Notes: generated by a model not told the origin, from the letters alone. A stretch of DNA of 64,000 bases from CAILHX01 sp964511385 (GCA_964511385.1 CAZEFE010000004.1:200372-264371); one strand, 5' to 3'. Positions 15,826 through 25,320 are shown, counted from the stretch's first letter. Numbers and translations are program-made.

Positions 15826-16563
15826 ATGACAACGGCTTTGCTACTTAGTATTTTTCTCGGCGCTTTGGTCAGCGGGTGGCACTGCGCCTTGATGTGCGGC
15901 GGTATTGCGGTTGCAATTGAAAAGCCGGTGCGCATTGTGAGCCGGCGGCGGCTGATGCTGGAGCAACTGGTGATGCATCTTGGGCGTATTGCTACTTATG
16001 CCATGCTGGGAGGCCTGGCTGGCGCGGTGGGTGCCGTGTTCTGGCAACAGAACTGGCTGCCGGTGCAGCGCCTGATGTTTGCCTTGGCTGCCGTGCTGTT
16101 GCTGTTGCAGTCCGTGTTGCTTTGGCGGGGTCGCCTTGCTGCAACGGGGCGGGTCGAGGCCTGGTTGATGGCAATATCAGCCAAATGGTGGCAAGCGGTT
16201 ACCAATGCCATCCTGGCGCGAGGTGGCTATGTTTCGGGGGTGACCGGCTGGCGCGGCCGCTTGCTGGCGGGTGCAGCCTGGGGCTTGGTGCCCTGCGGGC
16301 TGATCTATGCGGTATTGCCCTATGCTTTCCTGGCGGGTAGCAGTTGGGCCGGGGCTGGTGTCATGCTGGTGTTTGGCTTGGGCACATTGCCCAACTTGCT
16401 GCTGATTTCCGGATTCAGCGCCAGGCTGGCCGGGATGGGGCACCAGCGGTGGGCGCGCATGGCGGCTGCCGGGTTGATGGCGATGACCGGGTTGTTCGGG
16501 TTGTACCGCGCGTTGACACTGTCAAACGATATGCTGCGCGGAGGCTTTTGCCTGACGCATTAA
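15826..16563 (+). CDS. TauE/SafE-family membrane protein (cytochrome-oxidase-associated)
   Basis: 245 residues with six or more membrane helices. The N-terminal GWHCALMCGGIAVAIE motif, with HC and MCGG, is typical of the subgroup labelled sulfite exporter TauE/SafE that is commonly encoded beside cbb3 oxidase genes and is thought to take part in metal or thiol transport. It is divergent from fnr and shares the palindromic FNR box. The actual substrate is unknown; sulfite export is only a family name here. Confidence 0.8.
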   Translation: MTTALLLSIFLGALVSGWHCALMCGGIAVAIEKPVRIVSRRRLMLEQLVMHLGRIATYAMLGGLAGAVGAVFWQQNWLPVQRLMFALAAVLLLLQSVLLWRGRLAATGRVEAWLMAISAKWWQAVTNAILARGGYVSGVTGWRGRLLAGAAWGLVPCGLIYAVLPYAFLAGSSWAGAGVMLVFGLGTLPNLLLISGFSARLAGMGHQRWARMAAAGLMAMTGLFGLYRALTLSNDMLRGGFCLTH

Positions 16564-16669
16564 TTTGTCAGGCAACATGGCACACAAGTTCCACCTGCGG
16601 CAGTTTTGCCGCCACTAACCCTTTAAGCTAAACTGCCACGACTTTTTACGCTGCATTCTGGAGAGCTGC

Positions 16670-18217
16670 ATGTCACAAGCCAAGCAATTGGGGATTCGCG
16701 ATACGATAGGAAAAGACACGCTGGCATCGGTGGTGGTGTTTTTGGTTGCGCTGCCATTGTGCATGGGCGTTTCCATTGCGTCCGGCGTGCCGCCCACCGC
16801 CGGGCTGATTACGGGCATCGTCGGTGGTCTGGTGGTTGGGTTTCTCGCCGGTTCCCCATTGCAGGTGAGCGGCCCTGCGGCCGGACTTACCGTGCTGGTG
16901 TGGCAACTGGTACAACACCACGGTTTGCCTATGCTGGGAGTCATTGTGTTGCTGGCAGGGCTGCTGCAGTTGGCAGCGGGACTGCTCAAGCTGGGGCAGT
17001 GGTTCCGGGCGGTTTCCCCGGCGGTGATCCACGGCATGCTGGCGGGCATTGGGATATTGATCCTGTCTTCGCAGTTTCATGTCATGCTGGACAGCCGGCC
17101 AATCGGCAGCGGCATCCAGAACCTGGCTAGCATCCCGGGCACCTTGGCTCAGGCCGTCGCGGCGGGTGGAAATCCGCTGCACGCGCTGGAAATCGGGGTG
17201 CTGACCATCGCGCTGATCGCGCTGTGGGGCGGCTTTGCGCCCAGGAAACTGAGAATGCTGCCTGGCCCGCTGGTTGGTGTGCTGGTCGCTGTGGCGGTGT
17301 CGGCGATACTTGGGCTGGATATCAAATACATCCCTGACCTGCTGGCAAATCCGGGCGATATCAATAATGTGTGGACAGTGATCCAGTTGCCTACACTGGA
17401 GAATCTCTGGTCGGCGCTGGATCCGGCTATTTTGACGGCAGCGGTTTCTGTGGCGTTTATCGCCAGCGCCGAAACGCTGCTGTGCGCCAGTGCGGTAGAC
17501 CAGATGCACCAGGGGCCGCGTACGAAATATGACAAGGAACTGGCGGCGCAAGGGGTGGGCAATGCGATTTGCGGCTTGTTGGGTGTTTTGCCGATGACCG
17601 GGGTCATCGTGCGTTCCAGCGCCAATGTGGATGCCGGTGCCAAGACGCGGGTTTCAGCGATTCTGCACGGGGTGTGGCTGGTGGTGTTCGTGGCGGTGCT
17701 GCCGTTTACCCTGAAATATATCCCGGTTGCCAGCCTGGCTGCGGTCCTGGTATTCACCGGCTACAAACTGGCCTACCCCAAGGCGGTGCCAAAGCTGCTG
17801 GAGTTCGGCAAAACCGAAGTGGCGATTTACCTGGTCACGATTGTGACCATTGTGGCAACTGACCTGTTGAAGGGGGTGGTGCTCGGGCTGGTGCTGTCCA
17901 TGGTCAAATTGCTGTATGTGTTTTCCCACCTGCAGATCCAGCAGGAGGAGCAGGGGAACCGGGTTGATCTGCGCTTGAACGGGTCTGCGACACTGATCCG
18001 TCTGCCGAAACTGGCGGCGATACTGGAGCAGGTCAAGGCTGGCACGGAAGTCCATGTGCATTTTGGCGAACTGGAATATATCGACCATGCCTGTTTTGAT
18101 CTGTTGACCAACTGGGAAAAGCAGCATCAAGCCACCGGCGGCAAACTGGTGGTCGAGTGGGATGAACTGGTGCACAAATATCATCGTCGCCGGACGGCGG
18201 CGCAGAAGGCGGGTTGA
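16670..18217 (+). CDS. SulP-family anion transporter with STAS domain
   Basis: 515 residues. The membrane part starts with the SulP signature VVVFLVALPLCMGVSIASGV and contains the conserved SGPAAGLTVLV block; the last approximately 90 residues form a STAS-like cytoplasmic domain (HFGELEYIDHACFDLL). SulP proteins move sulfate, bicarbonate or other anions. In an autotroph, bicarbonate uptake is possible, but neither the sequence nor the neighbours settle the substrate. murI follows after 9 nt. Confidence 0.85.
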   Translation: MSQAKQLGIRDTIGKDTLASVVVFLVALPLCMGVSIASGVPPTAGLITGIVGGLVVGFLAGSPLQVSGPAAGLTVLVWQLVQHHGLPMLGVIVLLAGLLQLAAGLLKLGQWFRAVSPAVIHGMLAGIGILILSSQFHVMLDSRPIGSGIQNLASIPGTLAQAVAAGGNPLHALEIGVLTIALIALWGGFAPRKLRMLPGPLVGVLVAVAVSAILGLDIKYIPDLLANPGDINNVWTVIQLPTLENLWSALDPAILTAAVSVAFIASAETLLCASAVDQMHQGPRTKYDKELAAQGVGNAICGLLGVLPMTGVIVRSSANVDAGAKTRVSAILHGVWLVVFVAVLPFTLKYIPVASLAAVLVFTGYKLAYPKAVPKLLEFGKTEVAIYLVTIVTIVATDLLKGVVLGLVLSMVKLLYVFSHLQIQQEEQGNRVDLRLNGSATLIRLPKLAAILEQVKAGTEVHVHFGELEYIDHACFDLLTNWEKQHQATGGKLVVEWDELVHKYHRRRTAAQKAG

Positions 18218-18226
18218 GGACAGCGC

Positions 18227-19012
18227 GTGAGTCGATTGCCCGTAGGTGTCATGGATTCCGGTGTGGGCGGGCTTTCCGTGCTGCGACATATCCGGGAAGC
18301 GTTGCCGCACGAACATCTGATCTATGTGGCGGATTCGGCACACGCACCTTACGGCACCAAGACGCCGGAGCAAATCCAGGAACACAGCATGCATCTGGCA
18401 GGTTTCCTGGTCGAACATGGGGCCAAGGCGCTGGTGATTGCTTGTAATACCGCGACGGCGGCGGCGGCAGCTTTGCTCAGGCAGAATTTTCAGGTGCCAG
18501 TGATCGCCATGGAACCGGCGGTCAAGCCGGCGGTGGCCGCGACCCAAAGCGGGGTGGTTGGCGTGCTGGCGACCAGTGGGACGCTGAGGAGCGCGCAATT
18601 CGCCGCTTTACTGGAAAATTTCGGGCAAGGCGTTAAAGTGGTCACCCAGGCCGGGCATGGGCTGGTGGAATGCGTCGAGCGGGGGGAGTTGGATGCCCCG
18701 GCGACGCGCGATCTGCTCTGGACGTATTTGCTGCCATTGCGGCAGGCGGGAGCCGATACTCTGGTGCTGGGGTGTACGCATTACCCGTTTCTGCGCCCGG
18801 TGATTGATGAATTGGCAGAAGGGCGCATGACCGTGATTGATACGGGGGCCGCGGTTGCGCGCCAGCTACGGCGGCGGCTTGAGTCTGCACACTTGCTAGC
18901 GCAGGATGGCCAGTCGGGTGATGAGCAGTTCTGGAGTAGCGGAGAGTTGTCCCGGAGCAGAGACGTCATGTCTCAACTCTGGGGGGCAACGGTCGCAGTG
19001 AATGCGCTGTGA
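18227..19012 (+). CDS. murI: Glutamate racemase
   Basis: A 261-residue enzyme converting L-glutamate to D-glutamate for peptidoglycan. The two catalytic cysteines are in ACNTATA and LGCTHYPFL, and the N-terminal substrate loop VMDSGVGGLSVL is intact. The start is GTG. The stop abuts the stop of the convergent zinc-protein gene with no intervening base. Confidence 0.96.
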   Translation: MSRLPVGVMDSGVGGLSVLRHIREALPHEHLIYVADSAHAPYGTKTPEQIQEHSMHLAGFLVEHGAKALVIACNTATAAAAALLRQNFQVPVIAMEPAVKPAVAATQSGVVGVLATSGTLRSAQFAALLENFGQGVKVVTQAGHGLVECVERGELDAPATRDLLWTYLLPLRQAGADTLVLGCTHYPFLRPVIDELAEGRMTVIDTGAAVARQLRRRLESAHLLAQDGQSGDEQFWSSGELSRSRDVMSQLWGATVAVNAL

Positions 19013-19204
19013 CTAGTGGTGCTTTACCGACTCGCCGGCTTTAAGGCGGTATTTGGTACCACAGTAGGGGCATGACGCTGCGCCGGTAACCGTGACGTCC
19101 AGAAATACGCGCGGATGAGAGCACCATAGCGCCGACTCTGCCGTCGGGCAGTGCAACGGCAGGTCCTGCGCTGTGACTTCAATCTCGCGGGATGTATCGC
19201 CCAT
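19013..19204 (-). CDS. Small zinc-finger (CHCC) protein
   Basis: A 63-residue protein with the pattern HCP...WCSHPRVFLDV...CPYCGTKY, matching the zf-CHCC family related to the mitochondrial complex I subunit NDUFS6. The CxxC plus upstream C/H ligands are present. It lies 10 nt downstream of ilvE on the same strand, a common betaproteobacterial arrangement. The molecular role is not established. Confidence 0.88.
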   Translation of the reverse strand: MGDTSREIEVTAQDLPLHCPTAESALWCSHPRVFLDVTVTGAASCPYCGTKYRLKAGESVKHH

Positions 19205-19214
19205 GTAGCGCTCC

Positions 19215-20135
19215 TTATACCAGGGTCAACCAGTTGGCGTGCTGAGCCGACTTTCCAGTCACCACTTCGAAATATTTCTTTTGCAGTTTTTCGGTCACGG
19301 GACCGCGTGTCCCAGAACCGATAGTGCGTCTGTCCAGTTCGCGGATTGGCGTCACTTCGGCGGCGGTGCCGGTAAAGAAGGCTTCGTCGGCAGAATAAAC
19401 CTCATCGCGGGTGATGCGCTTCTCAATGATCGGCAAACCCATTTCCGATGCGAGCTGAACGATGGTGTCGCGGGTGATGCCTTCCAGTGCGCTGGTCAGA
19501 TCCGGCGTATAGAGTTTGCTGTTGCGAACCAGGAAGAAATTCTCGCCGGAGCCTTCAGCCACGAAGCCGTCAACATCCAGCAGCAGGGCCTCATCGTAAC
19601 CATCCTGGGCCGCTTCCTGGTGCGCCAGGATGGAATTCAGGTAATTGCCGTTGGCCTTGGCCTTGCACATATGAATGTTTACATGGTGACGGGCAAAGGA
19701 CGAGGTTTTTACACGAATGCCGTTTTCCAGCGCTTCCTTGCCCATGTAGGCACCCCATGCCCAAGCTGCCACGATGACGTGTGTGGACAGCGTTTTCGCG
19801 GAGATGCCCATGGCTTCTGCGCCGTAAAATGCCATGGGCCGCAGGTAGCCGGAATCCAGTTTGTTCTCGCGCACGGCAGCTTTTTGCGCCTCGATCAGGG
19901 TGGCCTTGTCGAACGGCATTTTCATCCCCAGGATGTGGGCGGAGCGGAACAGCCGGTCGGTGTGTTCCTGCAAACGGAAAATGGCCGTGCCCTGGTCGGT
20001 CTTGTAAGCGCGGACGCCTTCAAAAACCCCCATGCCGTAATGCAGGGTATGGGTCAGGACGTGGGTTGTGGCATCCCGCCAAGGCACCATTTTGCCGTCA
20101 TACCAAATCAGCCCGTCGCGGTCAGCCATTGACAT
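19215..20135 (-). CDS. ilvE: Branched-chain-amino-acid aminotransferase
   Basis: A 306-residue PLP-dependent fold-type IV transaminase interconverting Leu/Ile/Val and their 2-oxo acids. Diagnostic segments are LHYGMGVFEGVRAY, the lysine region IRVKTSSFARH, AKANGNYLNS and EGSGENFFLV. The ATG at 20135 has GGAG about 8 nt upstream; the longer open frame extending to 20279 reaches into the divergent promoter region and lacks family similarity. Confidence 0.95.
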   Translation of the reverse strand: MSMADRDGLIWYDGKMVPWRDATTHVLTHTLHYGMGVFEGVRAYKTDQGTAIFRLQEHTDRLFRSAHILGMKMPFDKATLIEAQKAAVRENKLDSGYLRPMAFYGAEAMGISAKTLSTHVIVAAWAWGAYMGKEALENGIRVKTSSFARHHVNIHMCKAKANGNYLNSILAHQEAAQDGYDEALLLDVDGFVAEGSGENFFLVRNSKLYTPDLTSALEGITRDTIVQLASEMGLPIIEKRITRDEVYSADEAFFTGTAAEVTPIRELDRRTIGSGTRGPVTEKLQKKYFEVVTGKSAQHANWLTLV

Positions 20136-20284
20136 CTTGAAATCTCCAAATGAATTGTTTTGTTGCGAATAAATGGCAATTGTAACCTTTGAATCGCTGG
20201 AACAGGAAGGCCTGTATGCCACAAAGATGGCGGGCTGCAACGGGTTGAACTGGAAGTTGATTGATGCTATGGTTAGCAAAAGTG

Positions 20285-20312
20285 CGGCAATTTGACGCAG
20301 ATCAAATTGCCG
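20285..20312. promoter_or_regulatory. 11-bp inverted repeat containing an FNR-type box upstream of the caa3 operon
   Basis: Perfect arms CGGCAATTTGA and TCAAATTGCCG are separated by 6 nt. The core TTGACGCAGATCAA (20292-20305) matches the FNR consensus with one mismatch. It lies about 30 nt before the DUF2244 gene, which starts the caa3 oxidase operon, in the divergent region with ilvE. Confidence 0.65.
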
Positions 20313-20341
20313 TTCTGCAAGTTAGGGTGCAGGGATTGGTG

Positions 20342-20800
20342 ATGCCTAGTGCGGAATTCAGCGTAATGACGAAGCCGAACTGCTCGATGTCGGTGGTGGA
20401 GCAGAGGCGCGGTTTTGCGGTTATTGCCGGTTTCGCTCTGATAGTGGCGACGGGTTTTTCGCTTGCTGGGGCTTGGCTGGTCATGCCTTTTGCCGGGGTT
20501 GAATTGCTGGCGCTGGCGGCAGCCTTTAGTTATCTGAACGGATGCTCTGAAGATTACGAGAGTATTTCGCTCAGTGGCGACAGTCTGGTGTTGGAACTGC
20601 GTAGCCGGAAACGGGTTGAGCGGATTGAGTTCAATCGCTACTGGGTACGAGTGATGTTGAAGGTTGTTCCCGGGGGCATGCAGCGGCTGTGCTTGTGCTC
20701 GCATGGTAGGGAAGTGGAATTCGGGCGTTATATGAACGATCAGCAGCGTTTGGCGCTGGCGCACGAACTAAAGCGTATGACGGGTTCGTCATACCGATAA
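20342..20800 (+). CDS. DUF2244-type membrane protein
   Basis: 152 residues from the ATG at 20342 (an ATG at 20366 is an alternative). Two adjacent membrane helices (about residues 25-70) are followed by a beta-rich soluble part with ISLSGDSLVLELRSRKR and a C-terminal helix, the layout of DUF2244 proteins found before coxB. The function is unknown; the location suggests a link to terminal oxidase assembly. It lies 26 nt upstream of coxB. Confidence 0.75.
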   Translation: MPSAEFSVMTKPNCSMSVVEQRRGFAVIAGFALIVATGFSLAGAWLVMPFAGVELLALAAAFSYLNGCSEDYESISLSGDSLVLELRSRKRVERIEFNRYWVRVMLKVVPGGMQRLCLCSHGREVEFGRYMNDQQRLALAHELKRMTGSSYR

Positions 20801-20826
20801 TTAATAAAGTCTTGAAGGAGAGAGGT

Positions 20827-21996
20827 ATGGTTGGTAAGCGATTAGGACGATTCGCGGCGGGATTGGGTTTGCTGCTGTGGTCACTTGTAGCTGGCGCTGA
20901 TTATTCGTGGAATTTTCCCAAGCCAGTCACACCGATAGCGTTGGACACGCTGCATGTGCACAACAAGTTCATGTTGATCGCAATGATCATCTTTTTTGTT
21001 GTGCTGGGCATCATGATTTACTCCATTTTTGCTCACCGCAAGAGTCGTGGTCATAAGGCGGCAGCCTTCACTGGCCCCAGCACCGCCGCGCAGGTGGTGT
21101 GGACGCTGGCTCCTTTCGCTTTGCTGCTTTACATTGACTTTATCCTGATGGGTATTCCCGCATACCACAGCGTGGTGATGATGGAAGACACCAAGAACAA
21201 TGCTGACCTGGTGCTAAAGGTGACGGGCATGCAGTGGCGCTGGCAGTATGAATATCTGGATGGGGATGGCAAGGGCATCAAGTTTGTCAGCAACCTCAAG
21301 ACGCCTCAGGATGAGATCGACAACAAAGCCGAGAAAAATCCGCACTACTTGTTAGAGGTGGATGAGCCGGTAGTGTTGCCAGTGGGTAAAAAAGTGCGTG
21401 TTCTGTTGACCTCAACGGATGTTATTCATACTTGGTGGGTGCCTCAATTTGGCGTTGCACGCGATGCAATTCCCGGCTTCCTGCGCGAAACCTGGTTGAA
21501 GATCGAAGAGCCGGGCACTTATCGTGGGCAGTGTAAGGAACTGTGTGGCAAGGGCCACGGCTTCATGCCTGTGGTGGTCAATGCTGTGTCCGAAGAGGAA
21601 TACAAGCAGTGGACCGATACCAAAAAGACACAGTTGGCTGCGGCGTCCGCTGGCGCTGACAAGGAGTGGAGCAAGGATGAATTGCTGGCTCACGGCAAGG
21701 ATGTGTACGAGAAGAACTGTGCGGTCTGTCACCAAGTCACTGGCGCAGGTGTGCCACCTGCGTTCCCCGCGTTGACCGGCAGCAAGATTGTGAATAGCCC
21801 CATCTTTGACAAGGATGGCAAACTGATTCCCGATAGCCATGTGGACCGCGTATTCAACGGTAAGAACGTGATGCCGGCCTGGAAGGGTGTGCTGAATGAT
21901 GTGGATATTGCAGCGGTTGTGACCTATGAGCGTAATGCTCTGGGGAATTCCGTCGGGGATGTGGTGCAGCCGGCGCAAATCAAGGCTTTGCGCTAA
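20827..21996 (+). CDS. coxB: Cytochrome c oxidase subunit II with fused cytochrome c domain (caa3 type)
   Basis: 389 residues with a signal peptide, two membrane helices, a CuA domain and a C-terminal cytochrome c domain. The CuA ligands are seen in YRGQCKELCGKGHGFM with the upstream histidine in DVIHTWWVP. The heme motif CAVCH lies near residue 298, with an axial methionine candidate in NVMPAWKG. The ATG at 20827 has GGAG just upstream; an earlier start at 20812 is weaker. Confidence 0.96.
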   Translation: MVGKRLGRFAAGLGLLLWSLVAGADYSWNFPKPVTPIALDTLHVHNKFMLIAMIIFFVVLGIMIYSIFAHRKSRGHKAAAFTGPSTAAQVVWTLAPFALLLYIDFILMGIPAYHSVVMMEDTKNNADLVLKVTGMQWRWQYEYLDGDGKGIKFVSNLKTPQDEIDNKAEKNPHYLLEVDEPVVLPVGKKVRVLLTSTDVIHTWWVPQFGVARDAIPGFLRETWLKIEEPGTYRGQCKELCGKGHGFMPVVVNAVSEEEYKQWTDTKKTQLAAASAGADKEWSKDELLAHGKDVYEKNCAVCHQVTGAGVPPAFPALTGSKIVNSPIFDKDGKLIPDSHVDRVFNGKNVMPAWKGVLNDVDIAAVVTYERNALGNSVGDVVQPAQIKALR

Positions 21997-22035
21997 TCGG
22001 TGCGGCTACGCTTGAATTAATAGGGAGAAAGTGAA

Positions 22036-23637
22036 ATGACAACAGCAACTACCGCTCACGGTCACGAACATGATCATGAGCATCATCCATCAGGGCTGAT
22101 GCGTTGGTTGACAACCACCAACCACAAGGACATCGGTACCATGTACCTGACCTTCGCGCTGATCATGTTCCTGGTGGGCGGCATCATGATTCTGGGCGTT
22201 CGCGCTGAGTTGTTCCAACCGGGCCTGCAGTTGATGAAGCCGGAGTTTTTCAATCAGTTGATAGGTGTTCATGCGCTGGTCATGATTTTTGCGGCGCTGA
22301 TGCCAGCCGCAACAGGTTTTGCCAACTGGATGCTGCCGCTGCAACTGGGCGCGCCGGACATGGCGCTGCCACGGCTGAATAACTGGGGGTTCTGGCTGTT
22401 GCCCCCAGCGGCGATTCTGTTGACCGCTCCGTTCACCCTGGCGCTATTTGGCATTGGTGATGGCGCGGTAGCCACCGGTTGGACCTTGTATGCTCCGCTT
22501 TCGGTACAGGGGGGCATCGGTGTTGACTTTGCCATTTTCTCCGTGCACTTGCTGGGTATTTCCTCGGTGCTGGGTTCCATCAACATCATTGTCACCATCT
22601 TCAACATGCGTGCTCCTGGCATGACACTGTTCAAGATGCCGCTGTTCGCATGGGGCTGGCTGATCACTGCTTTCCTGCTGATTGCCACGATTCCGGTGCT
22701 GGCTGGCGCGGTCACCATGTTGCTGACGGATCGCCATTTCGGTACTCACTTCTTTGATGCTGCCGGTGGTGGTGATCCCATCCTGTTCCAGCACCTGTTC
22801 TGGTTCTTCGGCCATCCTGAAGTGTATATTCTGCTGCTGCCGGTATGGGGCTTCATCCCGCATATCCTGGAAGCGTTCACCCGTAAGCCGGTTTATGGCT
22901 ACAAGGCGCAAGTGTATTCGTTCTGGGCTATCGGCATCCTGTCGGTGATTGTGTGGGCGCACCACTTCTTCACTGTCGGCCTGCCGGTGCCTGCGCTGCT
23001 GTACTTCATGTATAGCACCATGTCCATTTCGTTGCCGCTGGCCGTGCTGTTTTTCTGCTGGATTGCAACCATGTGGAAAGGCTCGATGAGCTTTGAAACG
23101 CCAATGCTGTTCACCACCGGCTGGATCATCCTGTTCGGCATTGGTGGCCTGACCGGTTTGGTGCTGGCTGACGTGGCTGCGGATGCGCAGTACCACCACT
23201 CCTACTTCGTGGTGGCGCACTTCCATTACACCTTATTTGCCGGCGGCATCATGGGCATCATGGCCGGTGTTTATTACTGGCTGCCAAAAATGACCGGTCG
23301 CATGGTGAATGAAAAGCTGGGCAAACTGCATTTCTGGCTGACGGCGATTGCATTCAACCTGACCTTTATCCCGCAGTTTTTCCTCGGGCTGGCCGGTATG
23401 CCGCGCCGTATCCCTGACTATGCCCTGCAATTCGCGGAATTCAACATGATTTCAACGATTTCTGCCTTTGTACTGGGACTGTCGCAACTGCTCTTTGTCT
23501 ACAATATCGTGTCGTGCGTACGCGGCAAGGGCGAGAAGGCTGCCGACAAGCCATGGGAAGGTGCCAAGGGCCTGGAGTGGACGCTGCCATCGCCGCCTCC
23601 GTATCACAGCTTTACGGAGCAGCCGACGGTGAAGTAA
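22036..23637 (+). CDS. coxA: Cytochrome c oxidase subunit I (aa3-type)
   Basis: A 533-residue heme-copper oxidase core. Typical segments are TTNHKDIGTMYL near the N-terminus, the CuB/tyrosine helix FWFFGHPEVYILLLP, the VWAHHFF CuB histidine pair, and the heme-ligand helix SYFVVAHFHYTLF. All heme a, a3 and CuB ligands appear present. A histidine-rich leader (HGHEHDHEHH) precedes the first helix. Confidence 0.98.
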   Translation: MTTATTAHGHEHDHEHHPSGLMRWLTTTNHKDIGTMYLTFALIMFLVGGIMILGVRAELFQPGLQLMKPEFFNQLIGVHALVMIFAALMPAATGFANWMLPLQLGAPDMALPRLNNWGFWLLPPAAILLTAPFTLALFGIGDGAVATGWTLYAPLSVQGGIGVDFAIFSVHLLGISSVLGSINIIVTIFNMRAPGMTLFKMPLFAWGWLITAFLLIATIPVLAGAVTMLLTDRHFGTHFFDAAGGGDPILFQHLFWFFGHPEVYILLLPVWGFIPHILEAFTRKPVYGYKAQVYSFWAIGILSVIVWAHHFFTVGLPVPALLYFMYSTMSISLPLAVLFFCWIATMWKGSMSFETPMLFTTGWIILFGIGGLTGLVLADVAADAQYHHSYFVVAHFHYTLFAGGIMGIMAGVYYWLPKMTGRMVNEKLGKLHFWLTAIAFNLTFIPQFFLGLAGMPRRIPDYALQFAEFNMISTISAFVLGLSQLLFVYNIVSCVRGKGEKAADKPWEGAKGLEWTLPSPPPYHSFTEQPTVK

Positions 23638-23706
23638 CGCAGGTTTTTGCAAAGGAATGCGGGTGGGCGTAGTCTTGCCCACCCGGTAAATTGGAATTTG
23701 GTAATA

Positions 23707-23826
23707 ATGTCGGCTCCACAACAAGTGCAACAGGATAAGAAAAAATCCAGTGCCAGAATGGCATTAATCATTGGGGTGCTGGTATTGGCTTGGTACCTGC
23801 TGGCGATGCTGGTGGTATTGCGTTGA
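23707..23826 (+). CDS. Small single-helix cytochrome oxidase assembly protein
   Basis: A 39-residue protein: a lysine/glutamine-rich start (MSAPQQVQQDKKKSSAR) followed by one membrane helix ending VVLR. Such short proteins lie between coxA and ctaG in many betaproteobacteria and are annotated as cytochrome oxidase small assembly proteins. Its stop overlaps the probable TTG start of ctaG. The call rests on position and layout. Confidence 0.65.
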   Translation: MSAPQQVQQDKKKSSARMALIIGVLVLAWYLLAMLVVLR

Positions 23827-24365
23827 ACCGGGATGCGGACCGCGATGCGGCAAATAAAAAGCTGATTGTCCGGTTGTTGGTGGGGTTGGCTGCTTCGATC
23901 CTGTTTGCGGTGTCAATGGTGCCGCTGTACCGGGTGATGTGTGAAGTGACCGGCTTTAACGGCAAGACCAATGACACGGCAAAAAAAATTGCCAAGTCAT
24001 TGAAGGTAGATGAGACACGGTTGGTTAAAGTCGAGTTTACCAGCAGCGTGATGCCCGGATTGCCATGGCAGTTTGCACCGATGCAGGAAAGTATTTTGGT
24101 TCACCCGGGGAAGATGGAGTTGGTGAAGTATCAGGCTAAAAACATCACCAACCAGACTTCGACGGGACAGGCCATCCCGAGCGTTAGCCCGGGACAGGCG
24201 GCGCAGTATTTCAACAAGATCGAATGCTTCTGCTTTCGGCGGCAAGAACTGAAAGCGGGAGAATCGAAAGAGATGCCGTTGACGTTTTATATCAGTCCGG
24301 ATCTGCCGGCTGAAATTAAAACGATCACGTTGTCGTATGCGTTTTTTGATGCAGTAAAACAGTAG
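23823..24365 (+). CDS. ctaG: Cytochrome c oxidase assembly protein CtaG/Cox11
   Basis: A 180-residue copper chaperone for the CuB site. One N-terminal membrane helix is followed by the periplasmic domain with VPLYRVMCEVTGFNG and the copper-binding IECFCFRRQEL. I chose the TTG at 23823, which overlaps the preceding stop as TTGA and gives the standard family length; an earlier in-frame TTG at 23790 would overlap the small gene more. Confidence 0.93.
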   Translation: MNRDADRDAANKKLIVRLLVGLAASILFAVSMVPLYRVMCEVTGFNGKTNDTAKKIAKSLKVDETRLVKVEFTSSVMPGLPWQFAPMQESILVHPGKMELVKYQAKNITNQTSTGQAIPSVSPGQAAQYFNKIECFCFRRQELKAGESKEMPLTFYISPDLPAEIKTITLSYAFFDAVKQ

Positions 24366-24431
24366 CAAGACAGGAATTTCCCCGGTTTCGGGGATGTGAC
24401 TAATAAAATAAAATTAACCAGGGAGTTGAGT

Positions 24432-25307
24432 ATGGCGACCAACGCACCACACTATTACGTGCCCAATCCGAGCCCGTATCCATTTATCTTGTCAACCGGA
24501 CTGCTGTTACTGACGTCCGGGTTTATTTTCAACATGAACCATTACGCCCCTGGCGTATGGTTGATGCTGCTCGGGTTCCTGTGCACCCTGTACGTGCTGT
24601 TTGGCTGGTTTGGCAGCGTTATCGGCGAAAGTGAGGGTGGTCGTTATAGCAAGTGGGAAGACAAGTCTTTCCGCATCGGCATGATCGTGTTCATCTCCTC
24701 GGAAGTGGCGTTTTTTGCCGCATTCTTTGGCGCGCTGTTCTTCATGCGCAATATCGCGATTCCGGAGTTGGCCGGTTTTGATGCCGACTTCACGCCGTAC
24801 AAGGGCTTCACCGATGCATGGCCATCCGCAGGCCCTGGCGGTGTGGTGCTGGGCAAGGTGTACGAGGTTGCCAAGTTCGAACGCATGGGGCCGTGGGGTC
24901 TGCCTGCAATCAATACCCTCATCCTGCTGACTTCTGGTCTGACCGTGACCTGGGCGCACTGGGGGCTGATCAAAAACAACCGCACCCAACTGATTCTGGG
25001 TCTGTTCCTGACGGTAGCACTGGGTGTTTCCTTCCTGGCATGCCAGGCTTACGAATATCATCATGCCTACACCGAAATGGGACTGACGCTGGGCACTGGT
25101 GCTTATGGCGCAACGTTCTTCATGCTGACCGGTTTCCACGGTTTCCATGTGCTGCTGGGTACCATTATGCTGACGGTGATTCTGCTGCGTAGCATTAAAG
25201 GCCACTTCAAGCCTGATCACCATTTTGCATTTGAAGGGGTGGCCTGGTACTGGCACTTCGTGGATGTGGTCTGGCTGCTGCTGTTCGTACTCGTGTACTG
25301 GCTGTAA
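24432..25307 (+). CDS. coxC: Cytochrome c oxidase subunit III
   Basis: A 291-residue protein with seven membrane helices. Diagnostic stretches are HYYVPNPSPYPF, ISSEVAFFAAFFGALFF, GFHGFHVLLGT and the terminal WYWHFVDVVWLLLFVLVY. The ATG at 24432 follows an AGGGAG site. A strong terminator follows the gene, closing the oxidase operon. Confidence 0.97.
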   Translation: MATNAPHYYVPNPSPYPFILSTGLLLLTSGFIFNMNHYAPGVWLMLLGFLCTLYVLFGWFGSVIGESEGGRYSKWEDKSFRIGMIVFISSEVAFFAAFFGALFFMRNIAIPELAGFDADFTPYKGFTDAWPSAGPGGVVLGKVYEVAKFERMGPWGLPAINTLILLTSGLTVTWAHWGLIKNNRTQLILGLFLTVALGVSFLACQAYEYHHAYTEMGLTLGTGAYGATFFMLTGFHGFHVLLGTIMLTVILLRSIKGHFKPDHHFAFEGVAWYWHFVDVVWLLLFVLVYWL

Positions 25308-25320
25308 GCCGCAACAAACA

